DNA from: Streptomyces sp. NBC_01463
GTDB taxonomy: Bacteria; Actinomycetota; Actinomycetes; Streptomycetales; Streptomycetaceae
Length of the DNA: 64,000 nucleotides
Direction: 5' to 3'
NCBI GenBank assembly: GCA_036227345.1
Contig: CP109468.1
Location: 3,162,001 to 3,226,000 of the forward strand
Below, one piece after another: positions 47,923 to 57,096 of this stretch. The translations under genes and the position numbers were made by a program. Numbering within the stretch: the stretch's first letter is position 1; the number at the start of each line of letters is the position of its first letter. The notes beneath the pieces are model-generated. The model saw only the letters and a list, made by a program, of their open reading frames with translations, made no database searches and had not been told where the DNA came from.

Positions 47923-50061
47923 GTGACGTCGCCTGTGAGCCGAACCCGGAACCTCATACCGGGCCGGGCCCTGCTCGCCGTGCTGCTGACGGTGTGCTGG
48001 CTGGCCCTCCCCGCCGCGCTGACCGCTCGCGCCGACGACCCCATCACGCTGTCCCGGGACGGGCAGATCACCGACAAGGTCGGTGCGCTCGGGGACCGCA
48101 GGCCCCAGGTGGTCACCGCGCTCGACCAGCTGTACGACCAGCGCCGCGTCCAGCTCTTCGTGGCGTACGTCCGTGACTTCTCCGGGCGCTCCGCACAGGA
48201 CTGGGCCGACGAGACGGCCGACCGCAACGGGCTCGGCCTCGACGACGTCCTGCTGGCCGTCGCCACCCACGACCGGCAGTACGCGTACTCCGTCGACCAG
48301 GACTCCCGCCTCACGGACGCGCAGCTCCAGGACGTGGCGAGCACCGCCGTCGAGCCGGCGCTCAAGGAGAACGACTGGGCGGGCGCCGCCATCGGGGCCG
48401 CCCACGGCTACGCGGCCGTGCTGGCCGGCCGGCCCGTGCCCACCCCCACGCTCACCCCCGGCGCCGACGACCCCGGCACCGGGAAGTCCGGCGGGACCAG
48501 CACCGGGGACCTGGTGCTGCCGATCGTCCTCGTCGGCGGCGCCGGCGCGGTCGCCGCGTACGCCTTCACCCGGCGCAAGCGGCGCGCCACCACCCGGACG
48601 ACGCCCGGCGCCATCGGCTGGGGTCCTGCGGGCGGGGGCGAGGCGCAGCAGCCGCCCACACCGCTGCCGGAGCTCGACGCCCGGGCCAAGGAGACGCTCG
48701 TCGACACGGACGACGCGGTCCGCACGAGCGACGAGGAGCTCGGATTCGCCACCGCCCAGTTCGGCGAGGAGGCCGCGGCGCCGTTCACCGAGGCGGTCGC
48801 GTACGCCAGGGGCGAGCTGACGGCGGCGTTCCGGCTGCGGCAGCAGCTCGACGACGCGTTCCCGGAGGACGACGACACCCGCAGGCGGATGCTGGACGAG
48901 ATCATCAGCCGCTGCGCGGACGCCAACACCCGGCTGGACGCGGTCTCGGAGGACTTCGACCGGCTGCGCGAACTGGAGCGCAACGCTCCGCAGGCGCTGG
49001 CGGCGGCCGAGTCCGCCTTCCGGGCGCTCGCCGGCCGGGTGGCCGCGGCCGAGACCACGCTCAACTCGATGCGCGGCACGTACGCGGAGTCGGCATCGGC
49101 CCCCGTCGCGGGTGACATCGAACAGGCCAAGGACCGGCTGGTCTTCGCCACGTCCTCGCTCAACCAGGCCCGGCAGGCCGCCGACGGCGGCGACAACGCG
49201 GCGGCCGCGGTGTACGTACGGGCCACCGAGGGCGCGATCGGCCAGGCGGCCACCCTCGTCGACGGCGTCGACCGGCGCGCTCGGGAACTCGGCGAGGCCG
49301 CGGGCCGGCTGCCGGGCGCGCTCACCGAGATGGAGACGGACCTGGCGGACGCCGGAGGGCTGCTGGAGGGCACGTCGCAGGGCATGTCCACGGCCGATCT
49401 GCGCGGCCGGATCGCCCGGGCGCAGTCGGTGGCCCGCGATGTGCGGACGGAACTGGACGCCGGTGCGTACGACCCGGTCGACGCGCTGCGCCGGGTGGAG
49501 GAGGCGGACGCGGCGCTGGACGAGGCGCTGGCGGGCGCGCGCGAGCAGGAGCAGGGCAGCCGGCGGGCCCGCTCCCTGCTCGACCAGGCGATGCTCACGG
49601 CACGGTCGGCGATCGGTGCCGCCGCTGACTACGTCACCACCAACCGGGGCGCGGTCGGCAGCGAGGCCAGGACCCGGCTGGCGGAGGCCCAGCGGCGCCT
49701 GGAGCGGGCCGGTGAGCTGTCCGGGACGGACGACCCGCAGGCCGCGCTGGCCGAGGCGCAGCGGGCGGACGCACTGGCCGGGGAGGCGCGGAGCCTCGCG
49801 GAGCAGGACGTACGGGCGTACGGGGGCCGTGGCGGCGGCATGCCGGGCGGCGGGGGCGGTTCGGGCGGCGGCATGGGCGGTGCGGTCCTCGGCGGGATCA
49901 TCCTCGGCGGGCTCCTGGGCGGCGGGGGCCGCGGGGGCGGCCTGGGAGGCGGCGGATTCGGGGGCGGCGGCTTCGGCGGCGGGTTCGGCGGGGGCGGCGG
50001 GCCCGGCAGCTTCGGCGGCGGGGGCACCCGCGGCCGGCGGGGCGGTGGCGGCCGCTTCTGA
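47923..50061 (+). CDS. TPM-domain membrane protein with coiled coil and Gly-rich tail
   Basis: A 712-aa protein from the GTG at 47923 (another GTG at 47938 is possible). A signal peptide (to about residue 38, ALTARADDP) is followed by an extracytoplasmic TPM domain (about 40-172: ITDKVGALGDR, QLFVAYVRDFSGRSAQDWADETADRNGLGLDDVLLAVA). A transmembrane helix (LVLPIVLVGGAGAVAAYAF) comes next, then a basic stop and a ~370-residue cytoplasmic helical, probably coiled-coil region, ending in a GGGGFGGGGFGG tail. TPM proteins are linked to membrane and photosystem maintenance. PspA is encoded 77 nt downstream, suggesting a shared envelope-stress job. Confidence 0.88.
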   Translation: MTSPVSRTRNLIPGRALLAVLLTVCWLALPAALTARADDPITLSRDGQITDKVGALGDRRPQVVTALDQLYDQRRVQLFVAYVRDFSGRSAQDWADETADRNGLGLDDVLLAVATHDRQYAYSVDQDSRLTDAQLQDVASTAVEPALKENDWAGAAIGAAHGYAAVLAGRPVPTPTLTPGADDPGTGKSGGTSTGDLVLPIVLVGGAGAVAAYAFTRRKRRATTRTTPGAIGWGPAGGGEAQQPPTPLPELDARAKETLVDTDDAVRTSDEELGFATAQFGEEAAAPFTEAVAYARGELTAAFRLRQQLDDAFPEDDDTRRRMLDEIISRCADANTRLDAVSEDFDRLRELERNAPQALAAAESAFRALAGRVAAAETTLNSMRGTYAESASAPVAGDIEQAKDRLVFATSSLNQARQAADGGDNAAAAVYVRATEGAIGQAATLVDGVDRRARELGEAAGRLPGALTEMETDLADAGGLLEGTSQGMSTADLRGRIARAQSVARDVRTELDAGAYDPVDALRRVEEADAALDEALAGAREQEQGSRRARSLLDQAMLTARSAIGAAADYVTTNRGAVGSEARTRLAEAQRRLERAGELSGTDDPQAALAEAQRADALAGEARSLAEQDVRAYGGRGGGMPGGGGGSGGGMGGAVLGGIILGGLLGGGGRGGGLGGGGFGGGGFGGGFGGGGGPGSFGGGGTRGRRGGGGRF

Positions 50062-50138
50062 ACGGCGGCCGCGCCCGCGGTCACACACCTGCGCACACGT
50101 ACGCAGCACGGAACGACAAGGACCCCAGGAGAGGTGCC

Positions 50139-50849
50139 ATGAGCAAGCAGACCATTCTCGGACGCGTCACCCAGCTGGCGAAGGCCAACATCAACGCCCT
50201 GCTCGACCAGGCCGAGGACCCGCAGAAGATGCTGGACCAGCTGATCCGCGAGTACACGTCCAACATCTCGGAGGCCGAGCAGGCCGTGGCCGCCACCATC
50301 GGCAATCTGCGGCTGATGGAGCAGGACCACAGCGAGGACGTCGAGGCGGCCAAGGGGTGGGGCGAGAAGGCGCTCGCGGCCAGCCGCAAGGCCGACGAGC
50401 TGCGGGCGGGCGGATCGGCAGGTGACGCCGACAAGTTCGACAACCTGGCCAAGGTCGCGCTCGGCCGCCAGCTCCAGTCGGAGAAGGAGGCGAAGACCGC
50501 GGAGCCCACCATCGCCGCGCAGACCGAGGTGGTGGACAAGCTCAAGACCGGCCTGGACCAGATGAAGGCGAAGCTGACGGAGCTGAAGTCCAAGCGGGAC
50601 GAGCTGGTCGCCCGGGCCAAGTCCGCCCAGGCGCAGAACCAGATGATGGACTCCGTCAAGAACATCAACGTCCTCGACCCGACCAGCGAGATCAGCCGCT
50701 TCGAGGACAAGGTGCGGCGCGAGGAGGCGAAGGCACTGGGCAAGCAGGAACTCGCCGCGTCGTCGCTGGACGCCCAGTTCGAGCAGCTGGACACGCTGGG
50801 CGCCAGCGCCGAGGTGGAGGCCCGCCTCGCCGCGCTGAAGACGGCCTGA
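50139..50849 (+). CDS. pspA: PspA/IM30 family membrane-stress protein
   Basis: A 236-aa, almost wholly alpha-helical PspA/IM30 (Vipp1-like) protein. It begins MSKQTILGRVTQLAKANINALLDQAEDPQKML, with the amphipathic first helix and the EDP signature. Long Ala/Glu/Lys coiled coils follow to residue 200. GGAG precedes the ATG by 6 nt. It binds stressed membranes as oligomers. Placed after the TPM-domain gene and probably co-transcribed with it. Confidence 0.94.
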   Translation: MSKQTILGRVTQLAKANINALLDQAEDPQKMLDQLIREYTSNISEAEQAVAATIGNLRLMEQDHSEDVEAAKGWGEKALAASRKADELRAGGSAGDADKFDNLAKVALGRQLQSEKEAKTAEPTIAAQTEVVDKLKTGLDQMKAKLTELKSKRDELVARAKSAQAQNQMMDSVKNINVLDPTSEISRFEDKVRREEAKALGKQELAASSLDAQFEQLDTLGASAEVEARLAALKTA

Positions 50850-50864
50850 CCCTCCGGGCCGTCC

Positions 50865-53462
50865 TCAGTACATGCTCAGGAGTTCCTCCACCGTGCGCTC
50901 GACGGCCGGTCCGCCGTCGGGCAGCGGGAGTTCGAACCAGACGGTCTTGCCGCGCGGGGTCCGCCGCGATCCCCAGGCGGCGCTCAGCAGCCCGACCAGC
51001 TGGAGTCCGCGGCCGCCCTCGTCCGTGTCGCGTGCGCGCCGGCGCCGCGGCTGGACGAGGCCCGCGTCCCACACCTCGCAGACGAGGGTGCGGTCCCGCA
51101 GCAGCCTCAGCCGGATCTCGCCCTCGCCGTAGCGCAGGGCGTTGGTGACGAGCTCGCTGACCAGGAGTTCGGTGGTGTCCACCAGGTCGTCGAGGTCCCA
51201 GGAGAGCAGCTGGCCGCGGGCGAGCTCGCGGGCGCGGCCGACCGAGCGGAGCTCGCGGGGCAGCCGCCAGTCGCCGACGGCCTCGGCCGGCAGTCCCTGG
51301 ATGCGGGCCATCAGCAGGGCGATGTCGTCCTCGCCGTGCCGGGTGTCGAGCGAGCTCAGCACGTGGTCGCAGACGTCCTCCAGGGGACGCGCGGGTTCAA
51401 CGAGGGCTCCGCGCAGCGCTGCCAGTCCCTCGTCCAGCGGGTGGTCGCGGGACTCGACGAGGCCGTCGGTGTAGAGGGCGAGGAGGGCGCCCTCCTTGAG
51501 CTCCACCTCGACCTCCTCGAAGGGTTCGCCGCCGACGCCGAGCGGCATCCCGGGCGGTACGTCGAGGAGCAGTGCCGCCTCGCCCGGTTCGACGACGACG
51601 GGGGGCAGATGACCGGCGTTGGCGAAGGTGCAGCGCCGGGTGACCGGGTCGTAGACGGCGTAGACGCAGGTCGCGAGATAGACCTCGGAGAGGTCCGCCT
51701 CCCGGGACTTGTGGGCGGCGCGGGAGGGCCACTGGGCGCCGCCGCCCGCGTCGGCCGAGGTGCCGCCGCCGGGGGTGCCGAGGCCGCGGGCGACCTCGTC
51801 GAGCGCGGAGAGCACTTCGGCGGGTTCGAGGTCGAGGAGGGCCAGGGTGCGTACGGCGGTGCGCAGTTCGCCCATGGCGACGGCGGCGCGCAGTCCCCGG
51901 CCCATCACGTCGCCGACGACGAGGGCGGTGCGGTGTCCGGGGAGTTCGATGACGTCGAACCAGTCGCCGCCCACCTCGGTCGCCGTGTTGCCGGGCAGGT
52001 AGCGGCAGGCGATGTCCAGGCCCGCGGCCTCGGGGTCGCCGGGGGGCAGGAGGCTGCGCTGGAGTATCAGTGCGCGTTCGTGCTCGCGGCGGTAGAGGCG
52101 GGCGTTGTCGATACAGACGGCGGCGCGGGCGGCGAGTTCGGTGGCCAGCGCCCGGTCCCGTTCACCGAAGGGTTCGCTGCCCTTCGTACGGGAGAACTGC
52201 ACGAGGCCGACGACGGTGTCGTGGGCGACCATCGGCACGGCGAGCGTGGACTGGACGAAGCCGCGGTCGTCGCCCGGCACGTCCTCCACATGGCCGGTGC
52301 GCAGGGCTATGGCGCAGGGCGAGCCGAAGGGGTAGTGGTGCACGGCGCCGAGTGCGGGCGGCCCGGTGACCGAACCGGATTCGGCGTCGGGCGAGGCGGG
52401 GGCGAGGCCGGGCAGGGTGTCCGACACGGCGCTGGCGAAGGCGACGCGGCGCAGTTCGGCGGAGCCGCCGACCGCATCCCGGCGCAGCGGGCTGCCGCTG
52501 CCCGGCGGGGCCTCCTCGCCGGTGAGCAGGGCCTGGTAGAGGTCGACCGCGGCGAGGTCGCAGAAGCCGGGCACGGCGACGTCGAGGAGTTCGCGGGCGG
52601 TGGTCTCCAGGTCGAGTGAGTTGCCGATGCGGGCGCTCGCCTCGTTGAGGAGGGCGAGGTTGCGCCGGGCACTGGCGGCCTCGCGGGCGGCGATGTGGCG
52701 CCGGGTCACATCGGTGGCCAGTCCGGCGATGCCGATGGGGCGGCCCGAGCCGCTGTGCACCCGGTAGAGGTTCATCGACCAGTGGCGGCGCTCGGTGCCG
52801 CCGGGGGTGGTGCCGACGAGCTGGAGGTCGGTGACGGAGTCGCCGGTGGCCAGCACGCGTTCGAGCGTGGCGGTCAGCCGGTCCGCCTCCGCGCCGGCCA
52901 GGTAGTCGTCGACGGTGCGGCCGCGGTGGTCGTCGGCCCGGCCGCCGAAGACCGTGGCGAAACGCTGGTTGGCCCGTACCACGGTGAGATCGGTACCGAA
53001 CAGCACGAAGCCGAAGGGAGATTGACCGAAAATCGCCTGCGATGCGGCGAGGTCCGTCTCGATGACGCGCAGGGCGCGCACGTCCACGACGATGCAGACC
53101 GCGGCCCGTTCACCCGTGGCCGTCTCGCTCGGCATGACATAGATCTCGGCGAGCCCGTGCACACCGTCCTCGCCCGGCATCCGGAAGGGGACCAGGCCCG
53201 TCCACTCCTTGCCGTCGAGCACCTCGCCGATCCGCCGGCGGCCGTCCCCGCGCAGTTCGGCGGGCATGAACGCCTCGACCGGGTCCCTGCCCACGGCCTC
53301 GGAAGCGGCAACGCCGAAGAGACCGGCGGCCCGGCGGCTCCACTGCTCGATCAGGCCGTCGGGGCCGATCGAGAAGGAGGCGACCCTGATGTAGTCGTAG
53401 ATCGAGCCAGGCGGACTGCTCTGCCACACGACGTCGCCCGCTGTCCCAGGTATTTCGCTCAC
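50865..53462 (-). CDS. PAS-PAS-GAF-PP2C phosphatase with C-terminal HATPase domain
   Basis: An 865-aa multi-domain regulator. The order is PAS (about 25-130), PAS (140-260), GAF (275-455), SpoIIE-type PP2C phosphatase (475-695, with GNTATEVGGDWFDVIELPG and VGDVMGRG), and a RsbW-like HATPase (720-850; ELVTNALRYG, DEGGRGLQLV). Such proteins both dephosphorylate anti-sigma antagonists and phosphorylate them, giving a self-contained partner-switching control of a sigma factor. The GTG has GGAGGGG 8 nt upstream. A further HATPase protein lies directly upstream on the same strand. Confidence 0.93.
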   Translation of the reverse strand: MSEIPGTAGDVVWQSSPPGSIYDYIRVASFSIGPDGLIEQWSRRAAGLFGVAASEAVGRDPVEAFMPAELRGDGRRRIGEVLDGKEWTGLVPFRMPGEDGVHGLAEIYVMPSETATGERAAVCIVVDVRALRVIETDLAASQAIFGQSPFGFVLFGTDLTVVRANQRFATVFGGRADDHRGRTVDDYLAGAEADRLTATLERVLATGDSVTDLQLVGTTPGGTERRHWSMNLYRVHSGSGRPIGIAGLATDVTRRHIAAREAASARRNLALLNEASARIGNSLDLETTARELLDVAVPGFCDLAAVDLYQALLTGEEAPPGSGSPLRRDAVGGSAELRRVAFASAVSDTLPGLAPASPDAESGSVTGPPALGAVHHYPFGSPCAIALRTGHVEDVPGDDRGFVQSTLAVPMVAHDTVVGLVQFSRTKGSEPFGERDRALATELAARAAVCIDNARLYRREHERALILQRSLLPPGDPEAAGLDIACRYLPGNTATEVGGDWFDVIELPGHRTALVVGDVMGRGLRAAVAMGELRTAVRTLALLDLEPAEVLSALDEVARGLGTPGGGTSADAGGGAQWPSRAAHKSREADLSEVYLATCVYAVYDPVTRRCTFANAGHLPPVVVEPGEAALLLDVPPGMPLGVGGEPFEEVEVELKEGALLALYTDGLVESRDHPLDEGLAALRGALVEPARPLEDVCDHVLSSLDTRHGEDDIALLMARIQGLPAEAVGDWRLPRELRSVGRARELARGQLLSWDLDDLVDTTELLVSELVTNALRYGEGEIRLRLLRDRTLVCEVWDAGLVQPRRRRARDTDEGGRGLQLVGLLSAAWGSRRTPRGKTVWFELPLPDGGPAVERTVEELLSMY

Positions 53463-53623
53463 GCGACCGTCCCCTCCAGCTCACACACCGGACCGGTCCT
53501 GCCCGCAGTATTCAGCACTACGGCCCCGACCGACACGGCGTTCACGATCACAGCACGGTCTCAGTCCCTTTCGGCCAGGTTCCGACCGGACCGCGGGTGA
53601 TCGCTGTTCGTCCCACCTCACTC

Positions 53624-54043
53624 CTAACCAGGGAGAGCCAGCTCGAACCACACCGTCTTGCCGCTCTTTCCTCGCCTGGTCCCCCAGCGGCGTGCCGAAC
53701 AGGCCACGAGCTGCAGTCCTCTGCCGCCTTCGTCGTCGGGCCCAGCCGTACGTTCGGTGGGCGGATCCGGAAGCGGATCGGAGACTTCCACGAGCAGCCC
53801 GGGGTGTGCGGAGGGGCCGTCGCCCCGGGGACGGGGGCGCACCAGCCGCACCCCGATGGGACCCGCCGTGTAGCGCATGGAGTTGGTCACCAGCTCGCTG
53901 ACCAGCAGAACCGCCAGATCACCGACGGCCGCGTCGAGCCCCCAGCAGCGCAGCGCGTCGTGGACGGCGTGCCGGGCGGTGCGCACGGCACCGGGGACAG
54001 CAGGAAAACTCCACTCGGCGCAGTCGCCTTCGGTATCGATCAC
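53624..54043 (-). CDS. RsbW-like HATPase domain protein
   Basis: A 139-aa single HATPase domain. N-box SELVTNSMRYT and G-box DDEGGRGLQLVACSARRWG are present. I chose GTG 54043 (GGGAAG at 8 nt) as the start, leaving the typical EWSFPAVPGAVRTARHAV beginning; GTG 54103 is another option, and the longer ORF up to 54424 lies over the Nudix gene. It ends 161 nt upstream of the phosphatase gene, with which it may act. Confidence 0.8.
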   Translation of the reverse strand: MIDTEGDCAEWSFPAVPGAVRTARHAVHDALRCWGLDAAVGDLAVLLVSELVTNSMRYTAGPIGVRLVRPRPRGDGPSAHPGLLVEVSDPLPDPPTERTAGPDDEGGRGLQLVACSARRWGTRRGKSGKTVWFELALPG

Positions 54044-54228
54044 GCCGATCACTTCCCAAGACCAGCAACGGAGGACGTCCTGTTTGCGGGGGCTAAACAC
54101 CACATACCCGAAATACAGGACGAAATACCGCTGCCGTCGACACGTGGGGCGTACGGGTGCAATGCCGTGCGCACGAACGGCCGTACGTGTAGGGAAGGGG
54201 CGCGCGGATCCGCGGACGGGCGCTCCGC

Positions 54229-54633
54229 TCAGCGTCGGGCGCTGCCGGACAGCCGGCGTACGGCTTCCGCGACCGCGGGCCGGTCCTGTTCCAGCCAGTC
54301 CACCGTGTCGCTCTCGCCCGGTCCGAGCCAGCGGAGCTCGTCGTGGTCCTGGAGCGGGGCGGGCACACCGGAGACCAGCCGGGCCGTCCACACCCGGAGC
54401 ACGTAGCCGGCCTTGAGCGGCCACTCGCCGGGGATGCGCTCCAGCGGCTCCGTCTCGATGCCCAACTCCTCGCGGAGCTCGCGGACGAGCGCCTGCTCCC
54501 CGCTCTCGCCCGGCTCCACCTTGCCGCCGGGCAGCTCCCAGCGGCCGGCCAGCTCCGGCGGTGCGCTGCGGCGCGCGGCCAGCAGCCTTCCCCGGTCACA
54601 GACGGCTCCGGCCACCACCACGCGATCAGTCAT
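54229..54633 (-). CDS. Nudix hydrolase, MutT-like
   Basis: A 134-aa pyrophosphohydrolase. The Nudix box is residues 37-59 (GKVEPGE, then RELREELGI) with Glu52, Glu55 and Glu56 as metal ligands. RWELPGGKVEPGES and the size match MutT-type enzymes that clean oxidised nucleotides, although the substrate is not certain. Confidence 0.92.
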   Translation of the reverse strand: MTDRVVVAGAVCDRGRLLAARRSAPPELAGRWELPGGKVEPGESGEQALVRELREELGIETEPLERIPGEWPLKAGYVLRVWTARLVSGVPAPLQDHDELRWLGPGESDTVDWLEQDRPAVAEAVRRLSGSARR

Positions 54634-54697
54634 GGTGCGGAGCGTAATGCCCCGTCACGGCCGTCCGGAAAAGCGCCGGGAGGGGCAATGGGGCGCA

Positions 54698-54880
54698 CTA
54701 CGGCCTGGCGGTCTGCCCTATGCGCTCCACCCAGTAGAGCTGCTTGTGTCCGCGGCCCTCCAGCTTGTCGGCGGTCCGCTGCGCCTCGTCCTGCGTGGCG
54801 TACCTGCCCACGCGGTAGCGGTTGCCGTTGTCGTCCTGCCGTATCACCAGCCAAGGGAGCACGGCACCGCTGTCGCTCAT
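54698..54880 (-). CDS. small SPOR-like domain protein
   Basis: A 60-aa protein, MSDSGAVLPWLVIRQDDNGN at its start. GNRYRVGRYATQDEAQRTADKLEGRG resembles a SPOR-type domain, but without the usual peptidoglycan-protein context. GGGAGG lies 7 nt before the ATG at 54880. Probably cytoplasmic; no signal peptide. Confidence 0.75.
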   Translation of the reverse strand: MSDSGAVLPWLVIRQDDNGNRYRVGRYATQDEAQRTADKLEGRGHKQLYWVERIGQTARP

Positions 54881-55040
54881 CGTGTCCCTCCCGAGCATTG
54901 CGCCCCTCCCCTGAACGGCGTGCACGCTTCTAAGGATCCCCAGGAAACCGCAGTACGCATATGCCCGAGCGTACGCCTGACCTTCACTCAACGCATACGC
55001 AATTGCACAAAGAGATACTGATCCGGCCAGGAGTGGACCA

Positions 55041-55082
55041 ACGCCCTGGGGGCGCATCCGTCCGGATGCGCCCCCAGGGCGT
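55041..55082 (-). terminator. 20-bp perfect hairpin terminator downstream of the NCS1 permease gene
   Basis: ACGCCCTGGGGGCGCATCCG and its reverse complement with a 2-nt centre. It is 22 nt past the permease stop on the minus strand. Confidence 0.88.
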
Positions 55083-55103
55083 GGTCGCGTGCTCCGACAG
55101 GGC

Positions 55104-56837
55104 CTATGCGGGGCCCGCGCCGCCGCGCAGCACCGGCATGGGCATCAGGACGGGCCCTCCGGCGGGGTCCTTGCGGCAGACGTCGCCGCAGTCGGCGTCC
55201 AGGGAGCAGCAGAGCGAGCAGATCGGCCCGGACTGCACGGGGCAGTCGGCGATGTCCGGGAGTTCGTACGCCGTCTCGCAGACCGCGCAGGTGTGGGTGG
55301 CGGTGATGTCCGCGATCTCGACACCGGGCCCGTTCACCGGGTTGGGCCGCGCCAGGTAGTACTTCCCCTTCGTGGCCCAGGCGATCAGCGGACAGAGCGT
55401 CAGCGAGAGCCCGGCGGCGATGAAGGTCGAGAAGGCCTCCGCGTACGTACCGAACAGCCCGAAGAAGGCGAGGATCGAGACGGTCGAGGCGATCACCATC
55501 GCTCCGAAGCCCGCCGGGTTCACCGCGTACAGATAGGCCCGCTTGAACTCGATGTACGGCGGGCTCAGCCCGATCCGCTTGTTGATGACGAGGTCGGCGG
55601 CGACGGCGGCGATCCAGGCGATGCCCACGTTGGAGTAGAAGCCCAGCAGCTTGTTGAGGGCCGCGAACATGTTCATCTCCATCAGCGTCAGCGCGATGAC
55701 GAGATTGAGGAAGATGTACCAGACCCGGCCGGGGTGGCGGTGGGTGATGCGCGAGAAGAAGTTGGACCAGGACAGCGAGCCGCTGTAGGCGTTGGTGACG
55801 TTGATCTTGATCTGCGACACGATCACGAAGAGCGCGGCGGCCGGCAGCGCGAAGGAGCCGAGCCAGGGCTTCAGCGCCTCGATCTGCGGGGCGATCGGCT
55901 CCAGCGCGTGCGTCTTGCCGACGGCTTCCAGGGCGACGAAGGCGAGCAGCGCGCCGCCGATCTGCTTGGCCGCGCCGATGATGACCCAGCCGGGTCCGGC
56001 GGCGAGGACGGCGAGGTTCCAGCGCCGCTTGTTGGCCTCCGTCTTCGCCGGCATGAAGCGCAGGTAGTCGGCCTGTTCGCCGATCTGGGCGATGAGCGAG
56101 AGCGCGACGCCGGTGCCGAGCCCGAAGCCGATCCAGGAGAAGCCCGAGCCGGACCCCTCCGTACCGCCGAAGGAGCCGAACGCGCCCCAGGCGTCCGGCG
56201 CCTCGAAGGCGAGGACGACGAACGGCAGCACCATGCCGATGATCCAGACGGGCTGCGTCCAGGCCTGCACCTTGGCGAGGGCGCCCATCCCGCGGAAGAC
56301 GATCGGGATGACGATCAGGGTGGTCACCAGGTAGCCCGCCTCGACCGGCAGACCGATTGCCTGGTGCATGGCCTGCGCCATGATCGAGCCTTCGAGGGCG
56401 AAGAAGATGAAGGTGAACGACGCGTAGATCAGCGAGGTCAGCGTCGAGCCGAAGTAGCCGAAGCCGGCGCCCCGGGTCACCAGGTCCATGTCGAGGCCGT
56501 ACTTCGCGCAGGCCCGGGCGATGGGGATGCCGGTGAGGAAGATGATCGTCGCGGCGGCCAGGATCGAGGCGAATCCGCTGGTGAAGCCGTAGGTGAACAC
56601 GATCGATGCGCCGATCGCGAAGTCGGCGAGATAGGCGATCCCGCCGAGCGCCGTACCCGCGACCGTGCCGGGCGACCAGCGCCGGAAGGAGTGCGGCGCG
56701 TAGCGGAGCGAGTAGTCCTCGCGGCTCTCGTCGGCGGCGAGCGCGGCGTAACTGCGCCGGGGCGGCGGGTCGGCGGACCCGCCTGCGAGGTCTCCCCCGG
56801 AGGCGGGTTCCGTCTTCGGTACGGCTGTGTCCGTCAT
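55104..56837 (-). CDS. NCS1 family nucleobase/cation permease with Cys-rich C-terminal tail
   Basis: A 577-aa transporter of the cytosine/purine/uracil/allantoin permease type, about 12 helices. The ATG at 56837 follows GGGAAG. Core segments include YGFTSGFASILAAATIIFLTG and QIKINVTNAYSGSLSWSNFF, a family signature. After the last helix the protein carries a ~60-residue tail with nine cysteines: CAVC, CPVQSGPICSLCC, CGDVC. This could bind zinc or another metal and is not part of the standard fold. A 12-bp stem covers the ribosome site. Substrate not determined. Confidence 0.88.
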   Translation of the reverse strand: MTDTAVPKTEPASGGDLAGGSADPPPRRSYAALAADESREDYSLRYAPHSFRRWSPGTVAGTALGGIAYLADFAIGASIVFTYGFTSGFASILAAATIIFLTGIPIARACAKYGLDMDLVTRGAGFGYFGSTLTSLIYASFTFIFFALEGSIMAQAMHQAIGLPVEAGYLVTTLIVIPIVFRGMGALAKVQAWTQPVWIIGMVLPFVVLAFEAPDAWGAFGSFGGTEGSGSGFSWIGFGLGTGVALSLIAQIGEQADYLRFMPAKTEANKRRWNLAVLAAGPGWVIIGAAKQIGGALLAFVALEAVGKTHALEPIAPQIEALKPWLGSFALPAAALFVIVSQIKINVTNAYSGSLSWSNFFSRITHRHPGRVWYIFLNLVIALTLMEMNMFAALNKLLGFYSNVGIAWIAAVAADLVINKRIGLSPPYIEFKRAYLYAVNPAGFGAMVIASTVSILAFFGLFGTYAEAFSTFIAAGLSLTLCPLIAWATKGKYYLARPNPVNGPGVEIADITATHTCAVCETAYELPDIADCPVQSGPICSLCCSLDADCGDVCRKDPAGGPVLMPMPVLRGGAGPA

Positions 56838-56842
56838 CGGTG

Positions 56843-56885
56843 ACTTCCCGTTCGTCAGGCCGGTGTGCGGGTCCGAACGGGAAGT
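56843..56885 (-). promoter_or_regulatory. inverted repeat that can sequester the NCS1 permease ribosome site
   Basis: Perfect 12-bp arms ACTTCCCGTTCG and CGAACGGGAAGT with a 19-nt spacer, ending 5 nt before the ATG at 56837. The GGGAAG ribosome site lies in the proximal arm, so in RNA the stem would hide it. It could equally be an operator in DNA. Confidence 0.6.
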
Positions 56886-57096
56886 TAGGAGCAGGACATG
56901 ACAAGACGTCACCGTCGTCGATTGCCCGGCTGTTACGGGACCGGGGCCCCCGTTAACTTGTCGTCACGGGCACCGGACGCGCACCACCGGGTATCGGTCA
57001 CCCGACAGGAACGCCCCCGGCCGGCCCCGCTGACCAGGCAGGAATCCACCTGCCCGCCCCCGGCCGCCCGACGGGAATCCCGCCGCCCGGCCGCCG

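Noticed and set aside
47518..50109. 863-aa minus-strand open frame opposite the TPM-domain gene
   Set aside because: It covers two real genes on different strands, has no domain or ribosome site, and mirrors the TPM gene's repeats.
54881..55040. possible riboswitch or small RNA near the SPOR-like gene
   Set aside because: Only the terminator hairpin is structured; no conserved riboswitch core could be recognised.
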